A DNA stretch of 64,000 nucleotides. It comes from Myxococcales bacterium (GTDB lineage: Bacteria > Myxococcota_A > Polyangia > Palsa-1104 > JAEUJZ01). The DNA is taken from contig JAEUJZ010000016.1 of the NCBI GenBank assembly GCA_016794505.1, forward strand, positions 62,001-126,000. Direction: 5' to 3'. The notes below the pieces were generated by a model. It had not been told where the DNA came from, did no database searches, and saw only the letters and a list, made by a program, of their open reading frames with translations. Within the stretch, counting starts at the first letter, position 1; each line of letters starts with the position of its first letter. Positions 36,271-46,503 of the stretch are shown here, in pieces. The position numbers were made by a program, and so were the translations under genes.

Positions 36271-37232
36271 TGGACCAGAGCACCTCTACGTTGACGATGT
36301 TACCGACGCAGGCCTCGACGATCGCGCCGGGGTATGACCTCTTGTTCTGGGTCATCACCTATATGTGCGTGTTCTTTTTCGTCCTGATCATCGGTGCCGG
36401 CACTTACTTCGTGTTCAAGTACCGCTATCGCGGCGGCGAGCACAGGGTCGACACCAACCACACGCACAACACCACGCTAGAGATCGCGTGGAGTGTGGTG
36501 CCGCTGTTCTTGTGTATCGGGCTCTTTGCCTGGGGCTTTAAGCTCTACCTCGATTTCGCGATCCCGCCGAAGGACGCCATCGAGATTCGCGTCACCGGCC
36601 AGAAGTGGGCGTGGAACTTCGAGTACGACAACGGCGCCGCCAGCGCCAAAGAGTTCGCGGTGCCGCTGAACAAGCCGGTGAAGCTGATCATGACGTCGCG
36701 CGACGTGCTGCACAGCTTCTTCGTCCCGTCGTTCCGCACCAAGATGGATGTGGTGCCGGGGCGGTACACCACGATGTGGTTCCAGGCGACGCAGGTCGGG
36801 CCGCAGCAGGTGTTCTGCACCGAGTACTGCGGCACCAGCCACAGCGACATGCTGGCCAAGGTCCTGGTCCTGCCCGAGAAGGAATACGAAGACTGGCTTG
36901 AGAAGCACCGCGACGATCCGAACGCCACGCCAGCCGACAAGGGCAAAAAGATCTTCAACGGCAAGGGCGGCTGCAATGCCTGTCACGCCGTCGCTGCAGA
37001 CCAGGCGATTCCCGTCATCGGTCCCAAGCTGTGGCAGCTCTTTGGCCGCGCCGAAAAGATGGCCGATGGCGCGCAGCTCACAGTGGACGAGAACTACATC
37101 CGCGAGTCCATCGAGTATCCCAACAAGCAGACCGTCGCCGGCTTCGCCGCGGGCGCTATGCCGACGTTCAAGGGCGTGCTCTCCGACAAGGAGATCAGCG
37201 ACCTCATCGCGTACCTCAAGACCTTGAAGTAA
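36267..37232 (+). CDS. coxB: Cytochrome c oxidase subunit II with fused cytochrome c (caa3 type)
   Basis: A 321-residue protein. Two N-terminal membrane helices are followed by the CuA cupredoxin domain, with WAWNFEY, the first His ligand in [10 protein letters not shown] and the main ligand loop [12 protein letters not shown]. About residues 225-321 form a fused cytochrome c with heme site [10 protein letters not shown] and axial Met candidates in KMADGAQ or GAMPTFKG. This fusion defines a caa3-type enzyme that accepts electrons directly from ACIII. The start overlaps the sco stop. Confidence 0.95.
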   Translation: MMDQSTSTLTMLPTQASTIAPGYDLLFWVITYMCVFFFVLIIGAGTYFVFKYRYRGGEHRVDTNHTHNTTLEIAWSVVPLFLCIGLFAWGFKLYLDFAIPPKDAIEIRVTGQKWAWNFEYDNGAASAKEFAVPLNKPVKLIMTSRDVLHSFFVPSFRTKMDVVPGRYTTMWFQATQVGPQQVFCTEYCGTSHSDMLAKVLVLPEKEYEDWLEKHRDDPNATPADKGKKIFNGKGGCNACHAVAADQAIPVIGPKLWQLFGRAEKMADGAQLTVDENYIRESIEYPNKQTVAGFAAGAMPTFKGVLSDKEISDLIAYLKTLK

Positions 37233-37245
37233 CCGAGGCCGGAAC

Positions 37246-38856
<1,611 letters not shown>

Positions 38857-38877
38857 GCGGCAGGAGAAGGCTTCACC

Positions 38878-39531
38878 ATGGCGATAATGGGTCGCGAGTA
38901 CCACCACGCTCACCACTTCCCCTCGGCGCGTGCCGAAGCAGACGCCGCCAAGCTGGGGATGTGGACCTTCCTGGCCACGGAAGTCCTGATGTTCAGCGGC
39001 TTGTTCATGGCCTATACCGCGTATCGCAGCACGCACGCCGAGATGTTCAAGGCGGCGCATCAGCTCTTGGACTGGCGGCTTGGCGGTCTGAACACACTGG
39101 TGCTGATTCTGTCGTCGCTGACCATGGCACTTGGGGTTCGCTCGGCGCAGCAGAACAAGCGCGAGCAGAGCGCGTTTTATCTGGTCGTCACGCTGCTCTG
39201 TGCCGGAGCCTTCCTCGTCGTCAAGTACTTCGAGTACACGCACAAGATCCACCTGGGCCTTCTGCCGGGCGGCTACTACACGTACAACGGGCCCGAGTTC
39301 GCGGGCATCGACTCGCCGCACATCTTCTTCGGCATTTACTTCCTGCTGACGGGTCTTCACGGCTTCCACGTTCTGTTCGGCATGATTGCCATCACGTGGA
39401 TCCTTCTGCGCACGACGCGCGGCGACTTCAGCTCGAAGTACTACACGCCCGTCGAGCTTGTCGGACTGTACTGGCACTTGGTCGACTTGATCTGGATCTA
39501 TCTTTTCCCGCTGCTCTATCTGGTGGGCTAG
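38878..39531 (+). CDS. coxC: Cytochrome c oxidase subunit III
   Basis: A 217-residue membrane protein with five expected helices. It is the short bacterial form that lacks the first two helices of mitochondrial subunit III. Conserved segments are AKLGMWTFLATEVLMFSGLF, GLHGFHVLFGMIAITWIL and VGLYWHLVDLIWIYLFPLLYL. The N-terminus starts with a small His cluster (YHHAHHFPS). It lies 21 bases after coxA. Confidence 0.93.
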   Translation: MAIMGREYHHAHHFPSARAEADAAKLGMWTFLATEVLMFSGLFMAYTAYRSTHAEMFKAAHQLLDWRLGGLNTLVLILSSLTMALGVRSAQQNKREQSAFYLVVTLLCAGAFLVVKYFEYTHKIHLGLLPGGYYTYNGPEFAGIDSPHIFFGIYFLLTGLHGFHVLFGMIAITWILLRTTRGDFSSKYYTPVELVGLYWHLVDLIWIYLFPLLYLVG

Positions 39532-39546
39532 AGCGAGGACACAGCG

Positions 39547-39966
39547 ATGACGCAGGCAAACGCGACGCACTCTTCAAATCACGGCGACGGCCACGGGGAC
39601 GAGCCGCACGTCCTGCCCATGCAGGTCTATCTGGGGGTCTGGGCGGCGTTGGTCTTTCTGACCATCGTCACGGTGGCGGTCTCGCGCTTCGATTTTGGCT
39701 CTGCCAATACCTTCGTGGCGCTGTTGGTGGCGACGATCAAAGGCGCGCTGGTGGTGCTGTACTTCATGCACCTGCGCTACGACAACAAGCTGTACTTGAT
39801 CATCCTTCTCGCGAGCTTGTTGTTCGTCAGCATCTTCTTTACTCCGACGCTGATCGATCTGCACACGCGCGACGCGCTGGATCCGATCAAGGGTCGCACG
39901 ATGTACAAGCTGTCGACGTCCAAGGCCAAGTCGCAGGACGCAGCACCGGCCCCTGCTGCGCACTAA
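39547..39966 (+). CDS. coxD: Cytochrome c oxidase subunit IV (prokaryotic type)
   Basis: A 139-residue protein of the COX4_pro/CyoD type with three hydrophobic segments. The N-terminus is rich in His and Gly (HSSNHGDGHGDEPH), and the membrane part includes VLYFMHLRYDNKLYLIILLA. The C-terminal ~40 residues form a soluble tail. It is the last gene of the operon; a weak stem-loop follows. Confidence 0.85.
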   Translation: MTQANATHSSNHGDGHGDEPHVLPMQVYLGVWAALVFLTIVTVAVSRFDFGSANTFVALLVATIKGALVVLYFMHLRYDNKLYLIILLASLLFVSIFFTPTLIDLHTRDALDPIKGRTMYKLSTSKAKSQDAAPAPAAH

Positions 39967-39976
39967 AGCGTGCTGG

Positions 39977-39991
39977 GCCTTGGCCCAAGGC
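39977..39991 (+). terminator. Weak stem-loop after the respiratory operon
   Basis: GCCTTG pairs with CAAGGC around a GCC loop just after coxD. There is no T-run, so it may be an RNA-processing hairpin or a Rho-assisted end rather than an intrinsic terminator. Confidence 0.35.
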
Positions 39992-40025
39992 TTCCTCGAA
40001 TTGGCCTAAGCCCGTCTCAGCAGAC

Positions 40026-41309
40026 CTAGTGAGAGCGCTCGGGGGAATGCGGTGTATGACGCGCCGCCTCGCGCCCGGCAGCGCCTGACAGATCGGTCTG
40101 TTCCGGTCGGTGGCGAAAGCGCTGGCGCAGTGTCTTGCGCAGTGCCGCCTCGGCTTCGCTGGTCGAGCGTGCCGTTTCTTCCAGCACGGTATCCGCGATC
40201 AGATCTCCCAGCACTGGAGCGAACTTGAAGGCATGGCCGGAATCTCCGGCGGCCACAATCAAGCCAGGCCGTGTTTCATGGTGGGCGATCCACAGGTGTT
40301 GATCGGCCGTATCGCAGTACAGACAGACGCGCGTAGAAACGATCGGCGCGTCGGCGAGATCCGCAAAGGTCTGCTGCAAGAACTCGCGCAGCGAGGCGGT
40401 TTCGAACTCGGTGACGCGGCGCTCCGGTGACTCGGGGTGCAGGGCGCGGCCGCTGCTGTGGCGGGCGATCTTGATGACGCCCTCGCGGTGCAGCGGAAAG
40501 CCGTAATAGCCGGTCCCTGAGATATCGGCGCCAAAGCAGGGAAAGCGACTCGCATCAAACAGCGCCCGAACATCCTTGCTGGGCTGCAGCTGGAACACCG
40601 GCATGCCCACCGCGCGCATGCACAAGGCAAGCTCTGGCACGAGGAAGCGCGTCCACGCTCCGACCGCTAGCACGACGTAGTCAGCGGTCAAGATGCTGCT
40701 GTCCATGGTGACCACGCCGCAGACGCGCGTACCGGACTCCAGCAGGCGCTTGCAGCGGTGGCCTTCGCCGATGCGCAGCGTGACCCCTTCGGCAGAGGCC
40801 CAGCGCAGAAGCGTGCTGATCACACGCCCTGATTCGGCATAGCCGCCCTCGGGATTGTAATAGCCGTGGCCATAGCGGTCGGCGTTCCAAGCTGGAAAGC
40901 GTCGTCGGATATCGCTGGCCGAGAGCAGCTCAGGCTGGTGCCCGCGGCTGCGCATCAGGTGATAGCTCTCGTACTCGAAGCCGCCTTTTTGCAGCGGTCC
41001 GCGCGACAGATACAGCTGACCGGTCTCATGGAACAGCGGCGGTTCGCCACCAGCCTTTGCGATCCGCTGATTCCAATCCCGCCAGCCGACCAAGGCCTGT
41101 TCCATCCAGGCCATGTATTCGACGTCGGGGCCATAGTCCAAGCGGATCGCCTTGCTGATGTCCGTTGATGCGGCAAGCGGGTGGGGAACTGGGCCGGTGT
41201 CGAGCAAGGTTACCGCCGCACCCCGCTTCGCCAGGGCGCGTGCGGCAGAGAGCCCAAAGACACCTGCGCCGACGACAAGAACAGTCGCGGATGGGGTCCT
41301 GACGCGCAT
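40026..41309 (-). CDS. Sarcosine-oxidase-family FAD-dependent amine oxidase
   Basis: A 427-residue flavoenzyme. The start at ATG 41309 puts the FAD-binding GAGVFGLSAARALAKRG right at the N-terminus; the frame is open further upstream but not protein-like. The closing half carries RVCLYCDTADQHLWI, which aligns with the CxYxxTxDxxF region of monomeric sarcosine and fructosyl-amino-acid oxidases; there the Cys forms the covalent bond to FAD. GDSGHAFKFAPVLGDLIAD completes the flavin site. It would oxidise an N-alkylated amino acid to give hydrogen peroxide. Substrate not assignable. Convergent with coxD. Confidence 0.8.
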   Translation of the reverse strand: MRVRTPSATVLVVGAGVFGLSAARALAKRGAAVTLLDTGPVPHPLAASTDISKAIRLDYGPDVEYMAWMEQALVGWRDWNQRIAKAGGEPPLFHETGQLYLSRGPLQKGGFEYESYHLMRSRGHQPELLSASDIRRRFPAWNADRYGHGYYNPEGGYAESGRVISTLLRWASAEGVTLRIGEGHRCKRLLESGTRVCGVVTMDSSILTADYVVLAVGAWTRFLVPELALCMRAVGMPVFQLQPSKDVRALFDASRFPCFGADISGTGYYGFPLHREGVIKIARHSSGRALHPESPERRVTEFETASLREFLQQTFADLADAPIVSTRVCLYCDTADQHLWIAHHETRPGLIVAAGDSGHAFKFAPVLGDLIADTVLEETARSTSEAEAALRKTLRQRFRHRPEQTDLSGAAGREAARHTPHSPERSH

Positions 41310-41414
41310 AGGGCGGCAGCATCGCCCGGTCGCCTGCAGATCGCAAGGCTTGAAGTGTGAATCGGCGCCGCGGTATGGGTTTGCCGCCTTTGAAACCAAG
41401 CCGAGGGGACTCTC

Positions 41415-42281
41415 ATGACGCTCGCCCATTCGTCGTCGCCTTCCGATTTGGCCCTGTCGAGTGTTGCTGCCGATTGCCAGCACACGACGGTCGCCTACGC
41501 CCCCTGTGAGATCGCGCACCGCTATGGCTCGAATGTTCACATTCTGCGCGACCCGCTGGCGTTGGCCATGCTCGGCAAGCTGTGCCAAAAGGGCGTTGTC
41601 CAGCCCGAGGTGAACCGCCTGTTGGTCGAGCTGTATCGCGTCCTTGCGCACGCGGTGATCGCCGCCGAGTTTCCGCGTCACCAGGCGACGATCGACACCC
41701 GCATGATCGACGTCGTACCGCAGGGCCGGTGGCGAGGCGAGCTGACTTCACAGAACACCTCGGCCGTCGTGGTGGCCTTGGCTCGTGCGGGGCTTCTGCC
41801 GTCGCAGGTGATCTATGACTTCCTAAACCAAGTGCTCGATCCGGCGGGCGTGCGTCAGGATCACTTGGCCCTTGGCCGCACCATCGACGTACAAGGGCAT
41901 GTCACGGGCGCGGGTCTTTATGCCTCGAAGATCGGCGGCACGGTCGATGGCGCAATGATGCTGATCCCCGATCCCATGGGCGCGACGGGCTCGACGGTGA
42001 GTCGGGTCCTAAACCACTACGCCAAAGAAGTACAAGGCACGCCGCGCAAGGTCTTGGCGGTTCACCTGATCGTCACGCCCGAGTACCTGCGCCACGTCAC
42101 CGCGCATCATCCCGAGGTCCTGGTCTATGCCCTGCGCCTGGATCGCGGCCTGTCTGATCCCGATGTGCTTGCCACCATTCCGGGCACACACCCCGAGCGC
42201 GAGCGCGGGCTGACCGATCACGACTACATCGTCCCCGGCGGCGGAGGCCTGGGCGAGGTCATCAACAACTCATTTGTCTAG
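41415..42281 (+). CDS. Uracil phosphoribosyltransferase-like protein with altered C-terminus
   Basis: A 288-residue type I phosphoribosyltransferase. The PRPP-binding loop LIPDPMGATGSTVSRVL corresponds to the DPMLATGGS of Upp, and HPEVLVYALRLDRGLSD corresponds to the HPDVxxYxxxxDxxLNxxGYI region. The C-terminal uracil-binding signature of Upp, which contains GDAGDRxFGT, is replaced here by VPGGGGLGEVINNSFV. It is also about 80 residues longer than typical Upp. It may use a different base, or may be a regulator. The next gene, hpt, starts 13 bases downstream, which supports nucleobase salvage. Confidence 0.7.
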   Translation: MTLAHSSSPSDLALSSVAADCQHTTVAYAPCEIAHRYGSNVHILRDPLALAMLGKLCQKGVVQPEVNRLLVELYRVLAHAVIAAEFPRHQATIDTRMIDVVPQGRWRGELTSQNTSAVVVALARAGLLPSQVIYDFLNQVLDPAGVRQDHLALGRTIDVQGHVTGAGLYASKIGGTVDGAMMLIPDPMGATGSTVSRVLNHYAKEVQGTPRKVLAVHLIVTPEYLRHVTAHHPEVLVYALRLDRGLSDPDVLATIPGTHPERERGLTDHDYIVPGGGGLGEVINNSFV

Positions 42282-42294
42282 CTAGAAGGAAGCC

Positions 42295-42882
42295 ATGGCC
42301 GCGACTGAGTCTTCAAAGACCCCGCAGTTAGTCACGCTGTTTTCTGCCGAGCAGATCGCGGTGCGCACCGCCGAGCTTGGCGAGCAGATTGCCCGCGACT
42401 ACCACGGGAAAGACATCCTGCTTTTGGGCGTGCTCAAGGGCAGCTTTGTGTTCTTCGCCGATCTGGCTCGCCAGATCTTCGTGGCGCAGAAGCGCTTGGG
42501 TCTGCGCGTGGGCACCGTCAGCACGGAATTTTTGGCCCTGCAGAGCTATGGCGATGCGACGACGACCTCGGGGGTCGTGCAGATCACCGCCGATCTGACG
42601 CGCCCCGTCGAGGGCAAGAACCTGCTGATTGTCGAAGACATCGTCGACACGGGGCTGACGATGCGCTACCTGCTCGACAACCTGGCAACCCGCCGGCCCG
42701 CTTCGATCAAGCTGTGCTCGCTCTTGCACAAGCCCGCGCGCACGCAGCAGAAGGTGCCGATCGACTACCTCGGCTTTACCATCGAGGATCTGTTTGTCGT
42801 GGGATACGGTCTCGACTATGCGCAGCGCTTTCGCGACATGCCGGACATCGCAGTGCTGAACCAGCCCGAGCCGGCGGCCTAG
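42295..42882 (+). CDS. hpt: Hypoxanthine phosphoribosyltransferase
   Basis: A 195-residue salvage enzyme that converts hypoxanthine or guanine with PRPP to IMP or [21 protein letters not shown] is the N-terminal PPi loop region, and [14 protein letters not shown] is the PRPP-binding signature. The flexible loop with [14 protein letters not shown] and the purine-site [22 protein letters not shown] are all canonical. It forms a two-gene salvage unit with the UPRTase-like gene. Confidence 0.95.
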   Translation: MAATESSKTPQLVTLFSAEQIAVRTAELGEQIARDYHGKDILLLGVLKGSFVFFADLARQIFVAQKRLGLRVGTVSTEFLALQSYGDATTTSGVVQITADLTRPVEGKNLLIVEDIVDTGLTMRYLLDNLATRRPASIKLCSLLHKPARTQQKVPIDYLGFTIEDLFVVGYGLDYAQRFRDMPDIAVLNQPEPAA

Positions 42883-42913
42883 GCTGGCCGCCTAGGTTGG
42901 CCGCCTAGGTTGG
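42875..42913. repeat. Three tandem 13-bp repeats at the hpt 3' end
   Basis: CGGCCTAGGCTGG, CCGCCTAGGTTGG and CCGCCTAGGTTGG follow one another; the first contains the hpt stop codon. Each centres on the palindrome CCTAGG. The repeats fill the whole gap to the stop of the convergent lipoprotein gene at 42914. Confidence 0.8.
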
Positions 42914-43783
42914 CTAGAGCACTTGCCAGTTGGTGCTCAGCGGGCCGAAGCCGACGCCGATTCGTCCGCTGCCCGGCAGGTTCACAAACACCGTGCCTTC
43001 GCCCGATACCGGGATGATCAGCGACGGTCGCCCGCGCTGAAGCTGCGACTGCACAAGCTGCGGAACCACTTTCTGAATGACGCGCAGCGCTTGATCGATG
43101 CCCAAGCCGAAGTTCAGGTTCAGCACGACGTTCCCGCGGGCCGCGATCTGCGACTTGCGCAGCTCGCCACTGATCGCAGCTCCGACGAGACCGGCGATCA
43201 GTCCGGGCACCGCCGCCACGAAGTCGCGCATGGTGCGAATGGTTGGCTGATTCGAGGTACAGGCGCCCGGCTTGGGCTGCCCGTTGCACGTCGGATCCTG
43301 CGCGCCGCACATCGAGACGCAGACCGCGCCCAGGCTCTCGGTGCCGGGCTGCCCTTGAAACATCTTCATGGCCAAGAGCACGTCGAGCGCGGGGATCGGC
43401 ACGTTGTTGGGGTTCTGGACCGTCACCGTCGTCGCAAACTCGAACACGAGCTGCTCGCGTGGCGGCGGGGGTCCGATGACCACGGCGCAGCCCATGCGGG
43501 CGATGGGATCGGTGATGACCTGCGGACAGTAATACGCGCCGAGCGCCATCATGCTGGGCGCGCGAGCCAGTCGTAGCGGTGTGGCATTGACGTTGGGCGC
43601 GATCAGGTTGGCCACGCCTTGTGCTCCACCACTCATGAACTGGTTGAGCAAGGCACAGCCGGGCGCCGTCGAGATGACTAGGGTCAGCAGGGCCAAGCGC
43701 AGGCCCGCAAAGAGCCAGGGCTTTGCCCACACAGTCGAGTGAGAAACCACGGGAGCGCTCCTTCGCATCTGCATATCCAGCAT
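42914..43783 (-). CDS. Lipoprotein with possible LEA14/WHy-like domain
   Basis: A 289-residue lipoprotein. The signal peptide ends in a lipobox STAPGC (Cys about residue 43 from the first ATG; a shorter start is possible). A central FEFATTVTVQNPNNVPIPAL followed by hydrophobic beta-type residues resembles the NPN-containing strand of LEA14/WHy domains, but this is a weak call. Four Cys lie in CVSMCGAQDPTCNGQPKPGAC. The C-terminal 80 residues are amphipathic (QALRVIQKVVPQLVQSQLQRG). No enzymatic motif. Outer-membrane or periplasmic, function unknown. Confidence 0.65.
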   Translation of the reverse strand: MLDMQMRRSAPVVSHSTVWAKPWLFAGLRLALLTLVISTAPGCALLNQFMSGGAQGVANLIAPNVNATPLRLARAPSMMALGAYYCPQVITDPIARMGCAVVIGPPPPREQLVFEFATTVTVQNPNNVPIPALDVLLAMKMFQGQPGTESLGAVCVSMCGAQDPTCNGQPKPGACTSNQPTIRTMRDFVAAVPGLIAGLVGAAISGELRKSQIAARGNVVLNLNFGLGIDQALRVIQKVVPQLVQSQLQRGRPSLIIPVSGEGTVFVNLPGSGRIGVGFGPLSTNWQVL

Positions 43784-43870
43784 GGAAGCGATCTTAGGAG
43801 CCTTGCGCCCAGCGCGGCGAAAAAATCGCAGGCCGCGCGAGCGGACGTCCGAGCCACCCGCGGACGGCTG

Positions 43871-44809
43871 CTAATTCTTGTCGCTTGCTGGGCTGGGCGA
43901 AGCCGGGGACTCGGGCCGGCGGGTTTGCTGGATGCGCTGCGTCGTCAAGGCCATGCCGATCAGCACCAAGGCCGCGCCGACATAGCCGCGGGGCTGAAGC
44001 TGGGCTTCGCGCAGCAGCACATCCAGCGCCAGCGAAAGCAGCGGCTGCACCAGGCCCAGCGTCGACAGAACCGAAAGATCCAACCACCGCAGCAGCCACA
44101 TATAGACCGACCAGGCCAGCACGCTGCCGACGATGGTCAAGTAGGCAAAGGCCAGATGGACCTTGAGCGGCGCCGATAAAAAGCGCGTGAAGGACTCCTG
44201 CCGCGCCAGGCTGAGCACGAACAAGATCAGCGACGTGTAGAACAAGAAGTACGTCGTGCTGACCAGCGTCGGCAGGTTGCTGGTATAGCGCTTGAGCAGC
44301 GCGCCATAAAGCGGCCAGATCAGCACCGAGGCCATGCCGGCCAGCAGCATGGCTTGAAACTGCTCGCGGCCACTGCGCAGGCCGTCCCAGAAGATTGCTC
44401 CGACGCCACAGACGCCGATGGCCAAGCCAAACAGGCGATGCCAGCGCAGTGGCTCGACCCCCAGCAGGCGCGCGGCCAAGAGCGTAAACAGCGGGCTGGC
44501 TGCACAGACGATGGCCGTGGTGCCTCCCGAAAGAGTCTGCTCGGCGCTGTAGATGCAGCCATAGCCCAGTCCGTTCAGTCCACCGGCCGCCAAGATGCCC
44601 AGGTGTGCCCGCCGATCGGGCAGTACCGAGGCCAGCGGCTGACCGCGCCGTCGCTGTACAGCGACACAGGCCACGCCCATGATCAGCGTCGCCAAAAGAA
44701 AGCGCAGCGCAGCGCCAAAAAACGGCGGGTATCCGAGCAAGCAGATCCGAATGGCCTGCCACGTCGTCGACCACACCAGGCAGCAAAAGACGTATGCCAG
44801 CGCGAGCAC
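43871..44809 (-). CDS. EamA/DMT-superfamily transporter
   Basis: A 312-residue inner-membrane protein with ten hydrophobic segments in two five-helix halves, as in drug/metabolite (EamA, RhaT-like) exporters. The N-terminus VFCCLVWSTTWQAIRICL and the ALRFLLATLIMGVACVAVQ segment are typical. The C-terminal tail is short and basic/Ser-Pro-rich. Substrate unknown. The region upstream, 44810-44997, separates it from a divergent kinase gene. Confidence 0.8.
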   Translation of the reverse strand: MLALAYVFCCLVWSTTWQAIRICLLGYPPFFGAALRFLLATLIMGVACVAVQRRRGQPLASVLPDRRAHLGILAAGGLNGLGYGCIYSAEQTLSGGTTAIVCAASPLFTLLAARLLGVEPLRWHRLFGLAIGVCGVGAIFWDGLRSGREQFQAMLLAGMASVLIWPLYGALLKRYTSNLPTLVSTTYFLFYTSLILFVLSLARQESFTRFLSAPLKVHLAFAYLTIVGSVLAWSVYMWLLRWLDLSVLSTLGLVQPLLSLALDVLLREAQLQPRGYVGAALVLIGMALTTQRIQQTRRPESPASPSPASDKN

Positions 44810-44931
44810 TGCGGCCTAGGGTACGGCCAAGGTAGTGAAAGATCCACCTTCGTGGCGAGGTCGCGATCCGGCTTGTATCGATTGCCTGGGCCGTGGCCGA
44901 AACAGGGCGCCGCGACCTAGCCAGGGAACCA

Positions 44932-44965
44932 AGTCCAGGCGTGTTGATATGGACGCACCTGGACT
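44932..44965. promoter_or_regulatory. Inverted repeat before the Ser/Thr kinase gene
   Basis: AGTCCAGG (44932-44939) and CCTGGACT (44958-44965) form a perfect 8-base dyad with 18 bases between; the inner bases also partly pair (CGTG and CGCA). It lies 33 bases before the kinase ATG and next to a TGATACGAT element that could be a -10 box (44978-44986). It is a candidate operator. Confidence 0.4.
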
Positions 44966-44997
44966 CCTCGTCGACGTGATACGATGACGTCAGCATC

Positions 44998-46503
44998 ATG
45001 GTCGACCAAAAGATCGGCCGATACAAGATCCTGCGCCTGATCGGCAAAGGTGGAATGGGCGTCGTCTATGAGGCGGCTGATGAAGAGATCCATCGCCGAG
45101 CTGCGATCAAGGTCCTGCACGCCCAGTACTCGGCCAATGCCGAGATGGCCGCTCGCTTTTTGAACGAGGCCAGAGCGGTCAACATCATCCAGCACCCGAG
45201 CCTGGTTTCGGCCTTCGAGTTCGGCAAGCTCCCGGACGGCAGCGCCTACATGGTCATGGAATACCTGGATGGCGAGACGCTGCGTCAGCGCTTGCAGCGG
45301 CAAGGATCGCTGGGAGCGGACGCCATCCGCATCGCTCGCCAGATCGCGTCCGCCTTGGTCGCTGCCCACAGCAAGCACATCGTGCATCGCGACCTGAAGC
45401 CAGCGAACATCATGATCGTTTCCGATCCCGACATGGTGGGGGGCGAGCGGGTCAAGGTGCTCGACTTCGGGATCGCCAAGCTTGCCGACTCGGGCACGAG
45501 CGGGCAGCCCAGCACTCGGACCGGCGCTCTTTTGGGCTCGCCCGGCTACATGTCGCCCGAGCAGTGCCGAAATGTCAGCAATGTCGACGAGCGCAGCGAT
45601 GTCTACGCGCTTGGCGTCATCTTGTACGAAATGCTCGCTGGGCAGCCCCCCTTCGTGGCCGAGAGCGACGCTGAGATCCTCGCCTTGCATCTGTATGCAT
45701 CGCCGCCACCGCTCCACGAAGCCAACCCCGAATTCGATCCAGCCCTCTCAAGCTTCGTCCAGCGCATGCTGGCCAAACAGCCTGAGGCACGGCCGGCGAC
45801 GGGAGAGGTGTTGCAGTTTTTGAACGAACAGGCGGGGTTTCCGGCGGCCATGTCGATGCAGGTGCCGGTGGTCTCAGCGGCGCAGGCCGGCAAGCGCTTG
45901 TCGGGAGCGCTGCCCATGGCGATACCCGGCGCAATTTCCGACCGAGAGACCAGCCCCGGCACACTGACGCGGGCAACGGGAGCGAGCCAGCGCCGTCGCC
46001 TAAGCACGCTGGGTCTGCTCGCGTTTGCCGGCGCCGCCATCCTGGGTACGGTGGCGCTTTTGTACCTGCGCAGCGGGCGCGCCCCGATGCCGGGTGGGGG
46101 CGCGGAAACCACGACGGCTCCGACGCTGGTTCGCTGGCAGATCAGCAGCGCGCCGAGCGGTGCCACGGTCGTTCGCAGCCGCGACGGTCAGGTCTTGGGC
46201 AAGACACCCCTGTCCTTGGAACAGCCGCGGGCGGAAGGGCGCGAGGCGCTGCTGCTGCAGCTATCGGGCTACCAAGAAAGCAGCGTTGAGATGGAGCTCA
46301 ACACATCGCGCGATCTGCGCGTCACGCTGTCGGCGTTGCCGACGCCCAATGCGACGGGTTCGGACGCAGCTGAAGACAAGGATCGCGCTCGCGGCAAGAA
46401 AGACAGCGGCCACAAAGAAAGCGGCAAGAAAGACAGCGCCAAAGGCAAGCCCCGCCGAGGATCCAAGGTGACGCAGAATGCAGACATCGAGCTCATCAAG
46501 TAA
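44998..46503 (+). CDS. Ser/Thr protein kinase with PEGA-like extracytoplasmic domain
   Basis: A 501-residue membrane kinase. The kinase domain (residues 8-275) is canonical: GKGGMGVVYEA, Lys in AAIKVLHA, HRDLKPANIMI, LDFGIAK, GSPGYMSPEQ and SDVYALGVILYEML. A membrane helix follows (LGLLAFAGAAILGTVALLYL, about residues 340-360). The extracytoplasmic part is PEGA-like: WQISSAPSGATVVRSRDGQ, GKTPLSLEQP and LQLSGYQESSVEMEL. The C-terminus is a Lys/Asp/Ser-rich tail. Such kinases are typical of myxobacterial signalling. Its 3' end overlaps the next gene by 26 bases, tying it to a TPR/barrel-like protein. Confidence 0.92.
   Translation: MVDQKIGRYKILRLIGKGGMGVVYEAADEEIHRRAAIKVLHAQYSANAEMAARFLNEARAVNIIQHPSLVSAFEFGKLPDGSAYMVMEYLDGETLRQRLQRQGSLGADAIRIARQIASALVAAHSKHIVHRDLKPANIMIVSDPDMVGGERVKVLDFGIAKLADSGTSGQPSTRTGALLGSPGYMSPEQCRNVSNVDERSDVYALGVILYEMLAGQPPFVAESDAEILALHLYASPPPLHEANPEFDPALSSFVQRMLAKQPEARPATGEVLQFLNEQAGFPAAMSMQVPVVSAAQAGKRLSGALPMAIPGAISDRETSPGTLTRATGASQRRRLSTLGLLAFAGAAILGTVALLYLRSGRAPMPGGGAETTTAPTLVRWQISSAPSGATVVRSRDGQVLGKTPLSLEQPRAEGREALLLQLSGYQESSVEMELNTSRDLRVTLSALPTPNATGSDAAEDKDRARGKKDSGHKESGKKDSAKGKPRRGSKVTQNADIELIK

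Noticed and set aside
43794..45047. Minus-strand frame of 417 codons over the DMT transporter
   Set aside because: The competing frame 43871-44809 gives ten regular membrane helices; the longer one gives a Gly/Ala/Arg-rich shadow.
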